From positions 3,870,001-3,934,000 of the forward strand of contig NC_092579.1 in NCBI RefSeq assembly GCF_037975245.1: a stretch of DNA of 64,000 nucleotides, given 5' to 3'. The position numbers and the translations under genes were made by a program. This document shows, one piece after another, positions 12,640-24,880 of the stretch. The notes beneath the pieces were generated by a model that was not told where the DNA came from, did not search any database, and saw only the letters and a program-made list of their open reading frames with translations. Source of the DNA: Apostichopus japonicus (taxonomy: Eukaryota > Echinodermata > Holothuroidea > Aspidochirotida > Stichopodidae). Each line of letters begins with the position of its first letter. The stretch's first letter is position 1.

Positions 12640-13400
12640 CCAAGGGTTCCCTAACTGGGGTGCATAAATCCCCAGGGGTTGCGTGAGTCCATCCCAGGGG
12701 GTTCGTGAGACCTTTCTGAAAGTCAAACTAGAGTACTTTTTGTTGAACTGAAATCTGGTATATCATATAATTTGTACAAAAGTCGTACCTATCGACAAAC
12801 TCTTTTCGCGTTCCATACGCATATGTTGCTATAAAAGTACCATGCAGTACATGTGATAAATAACTGAATTATTACGAAAGCGTGAAATCGTGCACGGCTT
12901 TGGTGAAGTTGTTTTACGCATGACATGTCATGCGTAAAACGTCGTGAAGATAAATAGCTGATCTTGAAGTTTCAAAATAAATATTTGTCGTCTCTTGTGT
13001 TTTTCATTACAGTATTACACTATGAACTTCATCGTTTACGAAGCACTGTTTTGCGTATTATAGTATAATAATGACTTAGATCGAGTCTCGAAAAGTTGGG
13101 GTTCGTGGAAAACTCTGACATCCACAGCATGGGCGGCGACCATGGGGGGGGGGTAAAGGGACGGGGGGACATGTCCCCCAATATTTTAGATGAGGATATA
13201 GTATCTAATATCCCCCCAATATTTGATGGCATAGTTTTTTTTGTGGCTATAAATAGAAAGTAATGCGTGAGATTATTTTCCATCATATTTGGGGTGGCTA
13301 AAACTTCATCCAACACATGCTGCATGAGGTAAATCACACTTCGTGGTCGTCTCTGTGACCTGTGACCATATAGCAAGCTGTTACTCATAATGATTATTAT
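12640..13400. other. Repeat debris with hAT-like end and G-rich TIR-like segment
   Basis: At 12,645 the sequence AAGGGTTCCCTAACTGGGG resembles the conserved end of hAT-family elements. No matching opposite end was found. A 30-bp palindrome sits at 12,911-12,940. At 13,140-13,220 the segment CATGTCCCCCAATATTT with G-runs looks like another short element. No transposase was found. Confidence 0.35.
12911..12940. repeat. Perfect 30-bp palindrome
   Basis: The half-site GTTTTACGCATGACA is followed immediately by its exact reverse complement, with no spacer. It can form a 15-bp cruciform arm or bind a dimeric protein. The surroundings are repeat debris. Confidence 0.85.
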
Positions 13401-13431
13401 GTCTGTAATCTTGTGTATTAGTGTAAAGTAC

Positions 13432-13462
<31 letters not shown>

Positions 13463-13477
13463 CATGAGCATACGTTT

Positions 13478-13675
13478 TTTTATTTTTTATGATATCGCTA
13501 GTAATTTCAAATTAGAAAATGCTAAGATGCAACTTGCAGCGATCTGGGAGGAATTTTCGGCCAATATTTTCTTTAACGCTTCGCGCCAACACATAGTGTC
13601 GCTAAGCTTATATAGTTTGCCTACAAGCTTCACCCCTCCCTTGGCAAATTCCTTGCAACATGCCTGTCTTACCGT
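13478..13675 (+). repeat. Dispersed repeat, copy 3
   Basis: It shares ATGATATCGCTAGTAATTTC and CAGCGATCTGGGAGG with copy 1 and ends CAACATGCCTG. It follows a short TA microsatellite (13,435-13,461). Confidence 0.6.
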
Positions 13676-13704
13676 GTCATAATTTGTTACATAATATCAC
13701 CACA

Positions 13705-14180
13705 GCGGTTACGTGGTGACTTGGTTCAGGTTTTCAAGATTGTGTGTGGTTTTGACAATATATCCTTTACTTACATTTCATGTTTGCTAATAGTAGTTGT
13801 ACCAGAGGTCATTGTCTTAAACTTCAAAAGTCGCAAAGTAGGATTAATATTCGGCATATTTTTTTTCTAAAAAGGGTTGTGAATGAGTGGAACGGTTTGC
13901 CTGAAAAAGTTGTACCTGCAAGTAGTGTCAATGGGTTTAAGAATGCTTTTACAAGCACTTTAAGCATTGTAATCTGGTCTGAGTGTTTTTGTCTTCAGTT
14001 CTTTTAGGGTCCTTGATTTGGGACTTGAGTGGCCGTCCTGTTCCCTTTTTTCCTACTAACCTAAACTATTTCCTTTGATGTCATTGCAACCAAGTTGTCA
14101 AACATATTTTGCTCTGTCAGACAATTTCCTTGGCAAATTATGGCAGGCCGTCTGTAACAATCGCATGCAATCTATACATT
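13705..14180 (+). pseudogene. CR1/L2-like LINE 3' fragment (RT tail)
   Basis: One frame reads RLRGDLVQVFKIVCGFDNI near 13,712. A second frame from 13,780 reads TRGHCLKLQKSQSRINIR and RVVNEWNGLPEKVVPASSVN. Both are typical of the end of CR1/L2-type reverse transcriptase ORFs. The change of frame between them shows decay. The 3' UTR-like part continues to about 14,180, where it meets a piece of the local gene family. Confidence 0.65.
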
Positions 14181-14620
14181 TATCTGCCGTAATCAGCTGA
14201 AATGTAAATGAAAGAAAGAATAAAGTTAGATAAGGATCCTACTCAGCACAAGAAATCAATTGATAATACTAATTATTAAATAACGGATGAACAACTGTAA
14301 TTGAGACCATTATTGTCCTATATACCATTTGATTATTAGATTGCTTTGTATCTCATTAATATATAACAACAAAATACATAGCTAAAAAAGTAGTAATTTA
14401 TGTGAAGTTTGAATTTAATTCTTTTTTCAAATTACTGTTGATGTAACTGCTCTTCTACAAAACAAGCTTTAGTGTTACCATAGCAACATAATTGGCACCT
14501 CTTTCAAACATAGCAACAGCCTTTAGATGATATTTAACATAAAATGATTTAAAAACATAAATATACTCCAATGTCGTCACCAGGTTTTCAAACAAGATGT
14601 CACTCTATAACAATGACAAG
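14178..14620 (-). pseudogene. Relic of the intron before the DED2 exon
   Basis: The minus strand matches the intron upstream of the DED2 exon: 14,190-14,400 resembles 38,930-39,090, and 14,440-14,575 resembles 40,437-40,575. The first bases of the DED2 exon and its AG acceptor remain at 14,178-14,195, next to LINE sequence. The end near 14,595 (ATGTCACTCTATAACAA) matches the boundary upstream of the DED1 exon. It lacks the 1.3-kb repeat found in the live intron (39,120-40,430). Confidence 0.6.
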
Positions 14621-14656
14621 AAAAATACCAAAACATATAGTAAAAGTATATATACT

Positions 14657-14658
<2 letters not shown>

Positions 14659-14737
<79 letters not shown>
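14659..14737. repeat. (TA)n microsatellite
   Basis: About 38 uninterrupted TA units. It also creates Tyr-Ile open frames that are not genes. A shorter TA run lies at 13,435-13,461. Confidence 0.95.
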
Positions 14738-14738
<1 letters not shown>

Positions 14739-14819
14739 AACTACCAACAAGACTGGTGCTCTATACAGATATGCACAATGTAACTGTGCTTAATTCGAGT
14801 TACTGTAACTGCAATAATG

Positions 14820-17080
14820 TTACAGAATGGCTGGATTACTGGTAAGGTTGTGTACGGTGACTTTCACATGTTCCCTATAACGATGTACGCTGAACACATA
14901 CATGTTAAGTATATATATGCACATGCACAGATAAAAACTGTAGTTGCTGTGTTAGAAAGGCAAATTGTAATCACTTTTTTTAGAACGGCTGTTTTATCTA
15001 CACAGCTTCAATGACAATGACAAATGACAAATTTAACGACAATTTTCATACTTTTTTGCACCAATCTACCTTTTTATTATATTTACGTCATAGTAAGAGA
15101 AAGTTGCCTTCTTTACAATATTCCGCGTATGTTCCAGGCTTCTCGCCAGCACATTTTAACCGGTTTGAACTGGATTTTGTATCTCAGAGCCCGGTTTGAA
15201 ACTTTCGAGCCCGGTAAGAAAGTTGAGCGCGTGGTTTTCAAAATTGTAATGAATAATCAACACTAAGATGTACAACTATAAAACATTTGGACCTTTTTAT
15301 CATACATACAAACATAGACTAAAATATTCACACTTTTTTCAGTTTATCCTACTCCCAATTGCAACCGTAGTGTCTATAATGAGAGCCATCTTTTCCGACT
15401 TCAGTCAGTTCGTTGGGGTGGAGATAAATGACTGAACATGGATAAAACTGATGGAGTATGCGCGTAGCGCCCACCCTGATGGAATTGTAGAAAGGCTGTA
15501 TCGGGTGGGGGGGGGGGGGGGGTCAGAGGCCCGCCTCAGGGCCCACTCTGGAAATCTTCAAGTTTGCTTCTGTTTGATCCCAGAATTTATGTTAGTCATA
15601 TACATAATTTTTAACACAAGTCATATCTGACAAGACTGATTAGACTTTAATTAAGAAAGATTCACCTATTTAACATCCGAGTGTAAGTTAGGTCCTTCAT
15701 CATGATTAATAAAATTGAAACTTGAACAGAAAACGGGAACATTCTTATGCTTAGCACCCAAGAGTAAAATGATTTTGTCATACAGAAGTCGTCTACAACA
15801 TGCACACATATGGTATCCACAGTATATATAATTACCTCAAAACATACTTAAAACCTATCATGAGTGGCAGTGCTAACAAGATTGAATGCACAATACAACT
15901 TACAAACAGCACTATATTACTTGTACGTGAAATACTACAAACTATAAGTTTCTGAAACTTAATGTATCATGCATGGCTGCCATCTAATAAAGAGTAAAGC
16001 TTTTTATCAGAAGTAACCGATGCAAAATGCAATTACACGAACTATATAATGTCAGGGGTCTTTCACCTATAGATAAATCTGCTCTGTAGAATCAGAGGGA
16101 CTTCAATAGTCTTCAACGTAGTTTGAAGTTGGTTATGGCAAGGCCATGAAAATCATTTTCATTGGTTACGATATAGATGTTCATCCTCTATCTTAACCGG
16201 CACCGTTGTAGACCAGAAATACACATTTTTATTTGGGCTATTGTCAACTTGCTATTCTAATAGTATCGTTGACTTACCAATCCTGAGCTAACGGTATGGC
16301 ATCTGAAAATTACTATTGAAGTTATCGCTATATCTGCTATTTCTTTATTATTATTTTTTATTAAAGAGTGTTTGTGAATTGGCCTGCACGTCCACACCTA
16401 TACCTGTATCAGGTCAGTAACCCAACGTATTGTGCTATAAATATATCATGTGACCCATACTACCTTTCTATTGTCAGATAATGAAGCAGTTTATAGTCAC
16501 AAATAAGTTATCAACTCTTCTGTTTGTCTCCTCATCATAAAAAGAAACAAATGTTATCTGTTATTACCCCAATACAGTTCAAGTTGGTGTTTGGAATAAC
16601 AGTTAATGGCATTTTATCTTTATACCTGTTAAAACGTCCAAACAGAGAAGACGTATTGACCTATCCGCACCCTTGAGTAGACATTTTACGAAGTATATTA
16701 ACAGAAAATATTGAGAAACAATTGGATGAGTTACTGTTCATAAAAGTTTTACACGCCTATACTCAACCGTAAAGTATAATAATTAACCAACTCGGTAAAC
16801 AACATAAAGATGGAGGACTGATTATTAACATACGATACTAAACAGTTATAAAGGTTATATTGTGTGGTATCACAGTAACCATCTTGTTTTGGTCATAAAA
16901 GCACTAATAAAGTCCCCTTTATATTTTCATTGTGTACGTTTATGGTTATGCGTAAGATATTTCTTCTAGTTCTACCACCGACTGTAATTTGACAACATTT
17001 CTCTATAGTCCCGATGATATAACTTCAGGGTATTAAGTTTATTATGATAAGTTGAGTTTGTGAGTTAATTATGAGAGCAT
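14820..17080. other. No recognised feature
   Basis: AT-rich, unconserved sequence with one G-run of about 16 at 15,507-15,523. No exon, known repeat or RNA gene could be identified. Confidence 0.4.
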
Positions 17081-17084
17081 AGAT

Positions 17085-17345
17085 ATTCTTTTTGCTTACG
17101 GGGATATGCCTGGTAATAGGTAGTGGGTGGTTTGATGTACATGGGTAGGTCATTGGGTTTCCTATATGATTGGTGTAAGCCGGATTTAAGGAGGTTAAGG
17201 TTGATGTCTAGGTAGCTGACTGATGTGAGGTTGGTTTGGAGGGTGATTTGTAGGCCAGATGACCGGAAAATCTGGATCAGTTGCTTTCTTAAGTGGTCTG
17301 CTTTGTTTGGGGCCTGGGTGGTTTTTCATGACACCAAGGCCGTCG
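17085..17345 (-). pseudogene. Penelope-like RT remnant
   Basis: The minus strand reads DDGLGVMKNHPGPK and then, after a one-base shift, LRKQLIQIFRSSGLQ, SVSYLDINLNLLKSG and YRKPNDLPMYI. The series 'GLGV.KN..GP', 'YLD', 'YRKPND.P.Y' is typical of Penelope-like reverse transcriptases. The element is truncated on both sides. Confidence 0.6.
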
Positions 17346-17544
17346 TCTCTCTATAGGCCTACGCTGGTCAAGTTAACTTTCTGTTCTAGATGATGTAGGA
17401 TAAACAAGCCTATACGAGCTCACATATTTCGGCGAAATCATAACCGCCCATGGTGACGTCGAAGGCGTTATCAGTCTTTTTTTCCCCACACTTTTCCTTT
17501 ATTGTCGTAGAGGTCCAGTCACTAGGCTTTATAAATAACCGTCC

Positions 17545-17615
17545 AAACCAACCTCACACCAGTCAACTACCTCGACATCAAGCTCAATCAGGCACATCCC
17601 CGTCGCCGTAAGCAA
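17545..17615 (+). pseudogene. Second Penelope RT scrap, opposite strand
   Basis: The plus strand repeats the TNLTPVNYLDIKLN part and then jumps to QAHPRRRKQN, missing the middle. It is related to 17085-17345 but inverted. Confidence 0.5.
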
Positions 17616-17830
17616 AATAATATATATGCTATCATCGAACCGAGACTTTTTCATATACGTGTACGACACAGCCCTAAAATATAGTGGATACATATAATCT
17701 ACACAATACACCCAACCGAAACAAGGTAGCGAAGACCCGGCGCGCACAAAAAAAAAAGGAACCCGCGCAAGGCACATCATCGGGTTCCCCCCTCATTCAG
17801 CATGGACGTGCACTTCTCTCTGGACCATAT

Positions 17831-19213
17831 GTATGGGGCGCCATGTGTGACAAAACTATACATCGAATATATTGATTACAACTTCTCATATATATTAGTT
17901 AGTCCGTATTATATATAGATTGCTCCTATTAATGTTTTGCATAACATATATTTATAAATAGTAACTAATATATATCTTACTAAAATCATTACACATATTT
18001 TTTTCGCGAACGGTTTTCCGCATAATTTTGTAACGTTCGGCCAGCTCATAAATATAGGTTATAACATGCGAACAATACGCCAATGGGCGGTGCCTTTCTT
18101 AGACACTGGCTTTCGTGGGCGGGACTATGCAAATGCTGGCCGGGAGCCCGCACAGGGCGGCCGTCAGCAGTGCACGCCAGAGCAAGCACATGCAAATCAC
18201 ATAGGGCCCTGATAGTATACACGCAGTAATGATACATATGATATTGATGAATCTGCGCGCCGCTCATAAATCAGCATCACGTCGAACCTAAGCGGAACCC
18301 ATTTTTCGTCTCGCGTTGAAAGGCTAGCAGAGCCCGTCGCAAGACAAGTTTTGCAAGTCGTCGGGGAAAGACGACTTGCAAAATGAAATGATCGTTTCTT
18401 TGTCATTTATAGGTTACTTAGTTTCAAAGTTGAGCCTGACGGCAAAAATAACTTTAGAAGTGCTCCAAAGTTACTTGTTAGGTTCACCTAATTCACCTAA
18501 TTGTGCGTTGGGCCTACTAGTTGTATCAGTACCACGATCTTCCGCTTATCTATACCTGAAGGCCTATCTGTCGAATATAAGTCAGGTCTTGAGACAGTAA
18601 ATCAAGCGAAACGTCACGTAACAAAATCTATAGCAGCGTTAACCCGCCGCCCTCGAAGGATGTGAACTCTATGATCGTTCAATGAAATAAAGTGAAACTG
18701 AAGTGAAACTGCCGCTCTGTATACATCGGAAAGCAATGATGGACAGCTCTGCTAACCGCTCCAGATACTTCCGACCAGACGTTGACGTGCACCGTGCTAG
18801 AGTTGCTACATAGTTGGCTATGTCAATATTCTCTATACCTACTGTACCGTATCGCGAGCTAGCACAGAAGCAGCGACCTTGCTTCTGTCAAAACGTGCTT
18901 GGTACATTTTGCATACTCCCCCACCCATACGTTCTAGTGCCAAACATTATGCACCGCCCATTCGCGTGCTGCTCGAGTGGTTATAACCTATATATGCCCT
19001 CGCCATACATGACGAAATTATGTGGAGAGCCTTATGCGAAAACATCATATACGATGATTACAGTTATTATTGTATATTTTATGGAAATATACATAACCTT
19101 TACGTATATGAGGGGTACTAGTGACCTATATATATTACGGAATAACTAATATATATGAGAAGTTATAAACAATATATTCGGTTTATAATTGTGTCATACA
19201 CGGCGCCCCATAC
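17831..19213. mobile_element. Long inverted repeat element, 1.38 kb
   Basis: The ends GTATGGGGCGCC are inverted at 17831 and 19213. The outer 88 nt match with about 11 differences, and weaker similarity continues for some 310 nt per arm (to about 18,140 and from about 18,895). Each arm holds GGTTATAAC, AATGGGCGG and an ATGCAAA octamer-like motif in the same order. No clear target duplication and no protein were found. It may be a non-autonomous DNA transposon or a structured locus. Confidence 0.6.
18349..18383 (+). other. Strong hairpin inside the inverted repeat element
   Basis: A 14-bp perfect stem (TTTTGCAAGTCGTC with its complement) encloses a seven-base GGGGAAA loop. It lies near the middle of the 17831-19213 element. 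It is not a histone-type 3' stem-loop. Confidence 0.7.
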
Positions 19214-20239
19214 ACAGGCTTCACAAAATATTTAACATAAACGCCTTGAAAGTCAGCTGCAGCTGCACGAAAAATATTAAGTCAATCATTCAATCCCATA
19301 TTTCTAGCATCACACAGCACACCAGCAATTCGACCCCTACTAGGTAATGTCAATGTAGATCTGCAGAAAGATGGTCCCTACCGCCCTTTTCGAGAAGCAT
19401 TTTTTTCGTAGTACATAGAAGGGAATGTCATGATTTATTCATGATCTTACAGAAATATACCACCAAGTTGTAAAAAAAAAATGCTCTTTACTCTATACAG
19501 TAATGTCATGACCCGCTTCACAGCAGTACGAACATTGTGAATATTATGTTTCGATCAGATCAATCTTGGGAACTGTTTGTACTGCCCATGCCAGTGCTTT
19601 GAGAGCATGATATTGGTGTACAGCTTAAAGAGGTATTAGCATTAGCAAATTGTCCCAAGTGCATGAAATACCCACGTTGAGAAATGAATTTGTCACTTGT
19701 AACATCGAATAATTTGCGCTGTTGTACAACTTGCGCACGCTCGTGAACGCAAAGTGAATCATAGGCAGAATTCCTGGGCCTATCTACATGTTGTCCATTG
19801 TAACTGTATTGAATATATGCTACAAATGCATTCCATATGGTATTGCTGAGATCAGGTTAACATTGTACTAACTTATATAATTAAGAGTATGTCATATTGA
19901 TGAAAGGATGGTCATTGTAACCACAAAGCTTCTCTGTAAAGTGAAGAGGGAGGGATCTGAATAGGGGGGGGGGGCAATCGGTTTGAGTATGGCCCATGCA
20001 ACTTTAATTGTTTTGGATGATACTTTGAGTTAATTTATTTCATTCTAAAATATATGTTCCACTCAAGTCAAAAATTTCCAACAAAGGCCCACAAAGGCTT
20101 CTTCTCATTCAAGGGAAGCACAGGCAGGATCTGGACTCTAAAATTGTTTGGATTACTTTGGATTATGACGGCGTACTTATATACTTCATGCATTATACAT
20201 GATCTTGTTATATAACTTTGCTTCACACTTATACCTGTA

Positions 20240-20690
20240 TCCTAAGTTATCAAACGAGGCATCAAAATGATAGCATAGACACAAACACACAAAAGTTCAC
20301 TTACGTTTCCTTAGCGTAATTTCCTTAAAAAAAGTATAGGGCGAATGCTCTCGTGGTAGGCTCGTGGTGTGCCACAGTTATGAGAGTAAGAGATACACGG
20401 TATATGAAATGAAAACGGCAAGTATCTATCCCACTCCTTTCGTTTTTTGTCACTCCCACCCCTCTTTTTTTTTCTTTGGGGGGGGGGTCATATTTATATG
20501 TGATAGGAACATATGGCAGAATGTATTCCTTTTATTTAATAATTCACCAAACTATAACACCAACCTTCAAATTAACACAATAGCTTCATATATCATATAT
20601 TGATTGATACTATATTAAATTAAGAAAAATCATCGCAGTGTTGGTTTATCCGTGCATATCTTATGTCCTGCGTTTGTTTACCTTTGGACA
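20240..20690. repeat. Duplication block shared with 56,455-56,960
   Basis: The stretch containing AACGAGGCATCAA, TTCACTTACGTTTCCTTAGCG and TAGGGCGAATGCTCTC matches 56,455-56,700. The minus strand keeps a donor-like AAC|GTAAGT in both copies, so an untranslated first exon is possible but unproven. Confidence 0.6.
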
Positions 20691-22660
20691 TGATCCACAT
20701 CATCGATCCACATATCGCAAGCTATTATCGAAAATTAATTCAGCAGTTCCCGAACTTGAAGTTAAAAACCTAATTACCAAATTTTAAGGTAGATCCATGA
20801 CCATCATATGTCAACATTCCTCAGTTTTATTAATTACTACTTTGTACTTCAGTGTTGTGTGCCATATGAGAATTTTTACTTGTACTTTAAGATGTTAAAA
20901 TAGACGTACCGTATACGTATTGGCACCTTACCGCCTATACCCTAATAACATTAGACCCGGCCGAGTAATTTTTTCAGGAATTTCCATAGAAAAATAATGT
21001 TCAGATTAGGTTCAATGCTGAGGGTTTAGTTCGGTGATTGGCCCAACCGCGCCCTGGCTAGAGGCTAGGCCTAACACTAACACTGTAAACAGGCTAGACT
21101 GGCTGTTCCTATAACTATAATATAGAGAGCCTACAATCCTAACTATAGGCGAGTATGTGCATTTCACGAAACGTGAACTGAGTAGTATGAAAGTTGGGCC
21201 TCAGCTAAGCCTAAAGTTAAACATAGAAATTGGAGTAGAGAGAATGACGTCATGCGACTTAAACTGAATTAAGCCACTCATCCAACTAGTGGCGCTTTGC
21301 TTGTACGGCAAGGAAGTACCGGCGCGTAATACAAACAATACGTCTTGATGGCATAACTGAAGTGATAAAGTTGACATAAATCACTCGAAATGGTGATATC
21401 GTGTGCCACTTTTGGGTGCCAAAATCGTTCAAAAATGTGGCAGCAGACTGTAGTTTCACAGGTCAATCTTAGGAAGCGATAGTAGAAGCAATTACATAGG
21501 AATCTAACTAGAACAACTGTATTTGTATACAAACACAAGTCATTGTAGTGCGTGGCGAAGGTCAACGTCAGTTGTTCATATTCAATGGAGGGGTCTTTGT
21601 TACTGCAACCCTTTTGAAGTTTTTTCGGTCACCAAGAAGCCAATTCGGCGTTTGGTCCCTTAACGTAGACCAAAGCTAGGCTATAATGGGTAATGTTTAT
21701 AAACAAAACTCTAGCAAGTTTGAATCTGCAATATAATCTAATGAATGATGACTAAAACCACAACTAATTAGCTGTCAATCACGATTCACGCCTATTTTGG
21801 ACGTGACAGAGAATACACAGAGTCTTGGACAGTGATTGGACCAGGGAGCTATAAACAGACTCTGTTTATAGCTCGATGATTGGACAAAGTGAACTACATA
21901 TTACAGTACATTCGCCTAGTTAGCGAAATTTTACTAACATACGGTGATTTTCACCGGTGCCTAATGGACGATTAATCTCACGAATAAATGTAGGCCTATA
22001 TAGTCTAACATTGAGGATGTAACATCCGGTCTATTAAAAACTGCTTGGTCGATTTCTTGGCCCTGGCCTATCATCATCCAAAACACGTAATATATGCCAT
22101 ATACGGACATAGCATATAACAATGCCATGCCACAATAATACAGTTAAAGTGCCTATGATGCAAGAGCTGAAGTACAGATAACGCCAAGTCGTTGCGGATA
22201 AATACGATTAACATTTGTTGCTTGCAACTTATTTGCAGGATGTTGTTAACTGAAATGCGTTCAAATGTTACCTATCTCGTTCGAGAATAACGAAACCAAA
22301 GTCGCGAATTTTCCGTATTGTTTTGAAGAAGAATGCTACTCAAGGGGATCTATTTTATTTACGTGTGCAGAATTAACTGTTCGCCGCCACAATTCTTTGA
22401 AAATCTGAGGATTGATGTTTCCCTGCGTAGCCAACCCGTGAATTTGAGGTTGTTATGAAGAGTTCAGCTGGCATTCACAAGCCATCCATGTAGAAAATGG
22501 AGCGGGCTAGCAATCCCAATATTGTAGTGCACATGCGCACTACAATAATTACTTTGCTAGTGTCAGCAGCTGCTGTATTGTTATTCACTGATCCCTGGAT
22601 ATTATTAGCCTAGGTCCCTAGATCGGCTATATGGCTGTCTTTTCGGATGCGATATGACTA
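20690..22660. other. Intergenic, unmatched segment of copy A side
   Basis: No gene was seen. It holds two perfect hairpins (21,846-21,874 and 22,520-22,547) and many TAGGCCT-type words. Confidence 0.4.
21846..21874. promoter_or_regulatory. Palindromic TATA hairpin flanked by ATTGG boxes
   Basis: The 13-base arm GAGCTATAAACAG is followed by ACT and its exact complement, so TATAAA is present on both strands. GATTGGACC at 21,834 and GATTGGACA at 21,878 (inverted CCAAT) flank it. It could be a bidirectional promoter core. No gene is seen beside it. Confidence 0.35.
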
Positions 22661-23020
22661 AAGCCTAATGACAAAAATGACCACCTTCTCATTTTACTTA
22701 AAACTGCATCCCTTACGATAGATCCACATGCCAGAATAACGTGGGATGACGTTTACGACGTCCTGGGCTTATCAGTAGCAATTTAATACTATACGTTTAG
22801 TCTAACTCAGGCCTAGGTACGTTTTCTTGCCCTTGGTCTTAGGTTAGCCTAGGTCATTACTTAATTAAGCTAAGGAAATTTCAGTCTTTTAACATATTGT
22901 AACATATAGTAACACATCGTAACATATTGTACAAATATTCAAACGTCTCTATATAGCCTCATATTCCCAACACTGTAAATTTGGCAAACTAGGTCATCAG
23001 CAGCTTAGCCTGTAATCGGA
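22660..23020. repeat. Duplication block shared with 62,580-62,950
   Basis: CGATAGATCCACATGCCAG and CCAACACTGTAAATTTGGCA occur in the same order in both places. It marks the far end of the detectable segmental duplication. Confidence 0.65.
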
Positions 23021-24880
23021 GTTTCGAGGTAGGCCAAAGCCTACTCAGCCTATCCAGGTATGTTCTTGAAAGTACTTTTATAGGCTATTTACCTAATTTT
23101 ACTCAACTATGATTTTAAGGCCTAATTATTTCACTAATCATGTTCGGGGGACAAAGCTTTGAAGGCACAGCGACATACCGAAGCCACTACTCGTGCTAAC
23201 ATCTCATCCTTTGATGACTGACTGAATGTAAACATGCATCAAACTTTTTGCACTCTCACTTCATAAGGTGGGATCTGTTATCCTGCATAAACTACTAGTC
23301 ACTTTGCAATATTAAATTTAATCTGAGAACTGCGTGCACAGACTAATAAGAAAGTATTACACACAAGTAGGTGTGTGGGAATGGGGGCGGGTTGCTTTTT
23401 CACAGCATTTTCCAGGGAAAACTATGACACTATCTGAGTGGAGCACTAAAATAATTTCAAGCAAGAAAGATGTTTGCCATGTGCCTCTCAGATACCGGCA
23501 TAAAACACTCCACTTGTTCAAGTTGTCAAAGATGGTTCTTAAATCGGGAGTATAGTACTTACCACCCTGGACGGTCGTCATAACACGTCTCTGTTGTGAA
23601 GAGTAAACATACTCTTTTGAAAATCGGGTAAAATAAAATTCAATTCCAAAGTCGAATGCAAAATGACGGTATATATGAAGACGTACAGTGCAAAGCGCCC
23701 TCCCTATTTTCAAGGCTTCACTGCTCAAACATATGGCGTTGCACTGTGTCAGCGTTCTACCTAGTTCAATTCTATGGGCCTAAATGACTTAGGCTAGGGT
23801 CTAGCTTTAGTTAACACCTAAATGTTTGGCTGGACCATCGGCTAGGCCTGCCTAACTTATTTAATTTTGGTGTCTAATACTGACAAATGTATGACATATC
23901 AGCCGCCTAATGTCTTGTCCCCACCCCCCCCCCCCGCAAAGATAAAGGGCAGCCTAGGCCTATAAAAACTATCCAGAGAATAATACATTGGCAGTGGAAA
24001 TTTTAATTGGACCCTCACTTCCATAGCTACTTTAGCAGAAAACTTTTCGGGATTGGCCAAATAACCCACATTATTGGAGCAGATTTTTTACAACGCGGTC
24101 CAATTCAGGATACGGTCCATGTTTAACCCAAGCTGAGATATCATAGGCCAAAGAAGAATAGGATTTTAAGTTTTGTTTTATATTGTGTTTATTTGGTGAC
24201 ATGTCAAAGTCCAATTATTTCCTTAAATTAGCTGTCTCTGTCTGTCTTGTGGTTAGTCTAAGTGAGTCTGGTATTATTTTGTGTTAGTATGTATGTAAAC
24301 TGTGTTTGGTAGTCTGCCTGTCTTTCTGTCAGTCATTGTGTCAATCAGTACATCAGTCTGTCTGTTCAGTAGTCCGGTAGTAATCAATTAAATGAAGGTG
24401 ATATATCAGTTGGTGATATTTTCATTTGTATATTTCACTTGTTTTCAATGTTTCTTATTCTAAATGGACTCTGACCAAATGGATTTAATGGCAAAAGCTG
24501 TTGCAATCGAAAGATAGAAATTTATTTTCTTTTGCCCTTATGGCGCGAGCGACTTACAGTAAAATAGTCTACACATGCTGCTCGATTAAGATTTTAGAGC
24601 AGTCCTATACTTGTATCGTCCGCTTATTACAATTGAATTCCATGGAGGAAACATCTGAAACAACTTTTTATTCATTGCAATGGAAGGAAATGACACTATT
24701 TTGCAAGCTACATCGGTAAGACCGAGGGAAACATGGCATGCTATTCAAGAGAATGGACCTAATGATAACATTTCCAATTCCAATCTGTGAATAAATATGT
24801 TTGCATACGATGCTGCTAATTTAGTGCCCACAGCAAAATGTTGACGAGCCAGAACTCCCTCATCATAAATCTATCCTGGA
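23020..24880. other. Intergenic, nothing recognised
   Basis: A degenerate GTCTGT-rich stretch lies at 24,230-24,370 and a C-run of about 13 at 23,922-23,935. No supported gene was found. Confidence 0.4.

Noticed and set aside
14571-14845. Frames with long Tyr-Ile runs
   Set aside because: Translation of the TA microsatellite.
17831-19213. Pair of histone or snRNA promoters
   Set aside because: Octamer and CCAAT/GC-box words are present, but no histone coding sequence, histone 3' stem-loop or snRNA was found between the arms.
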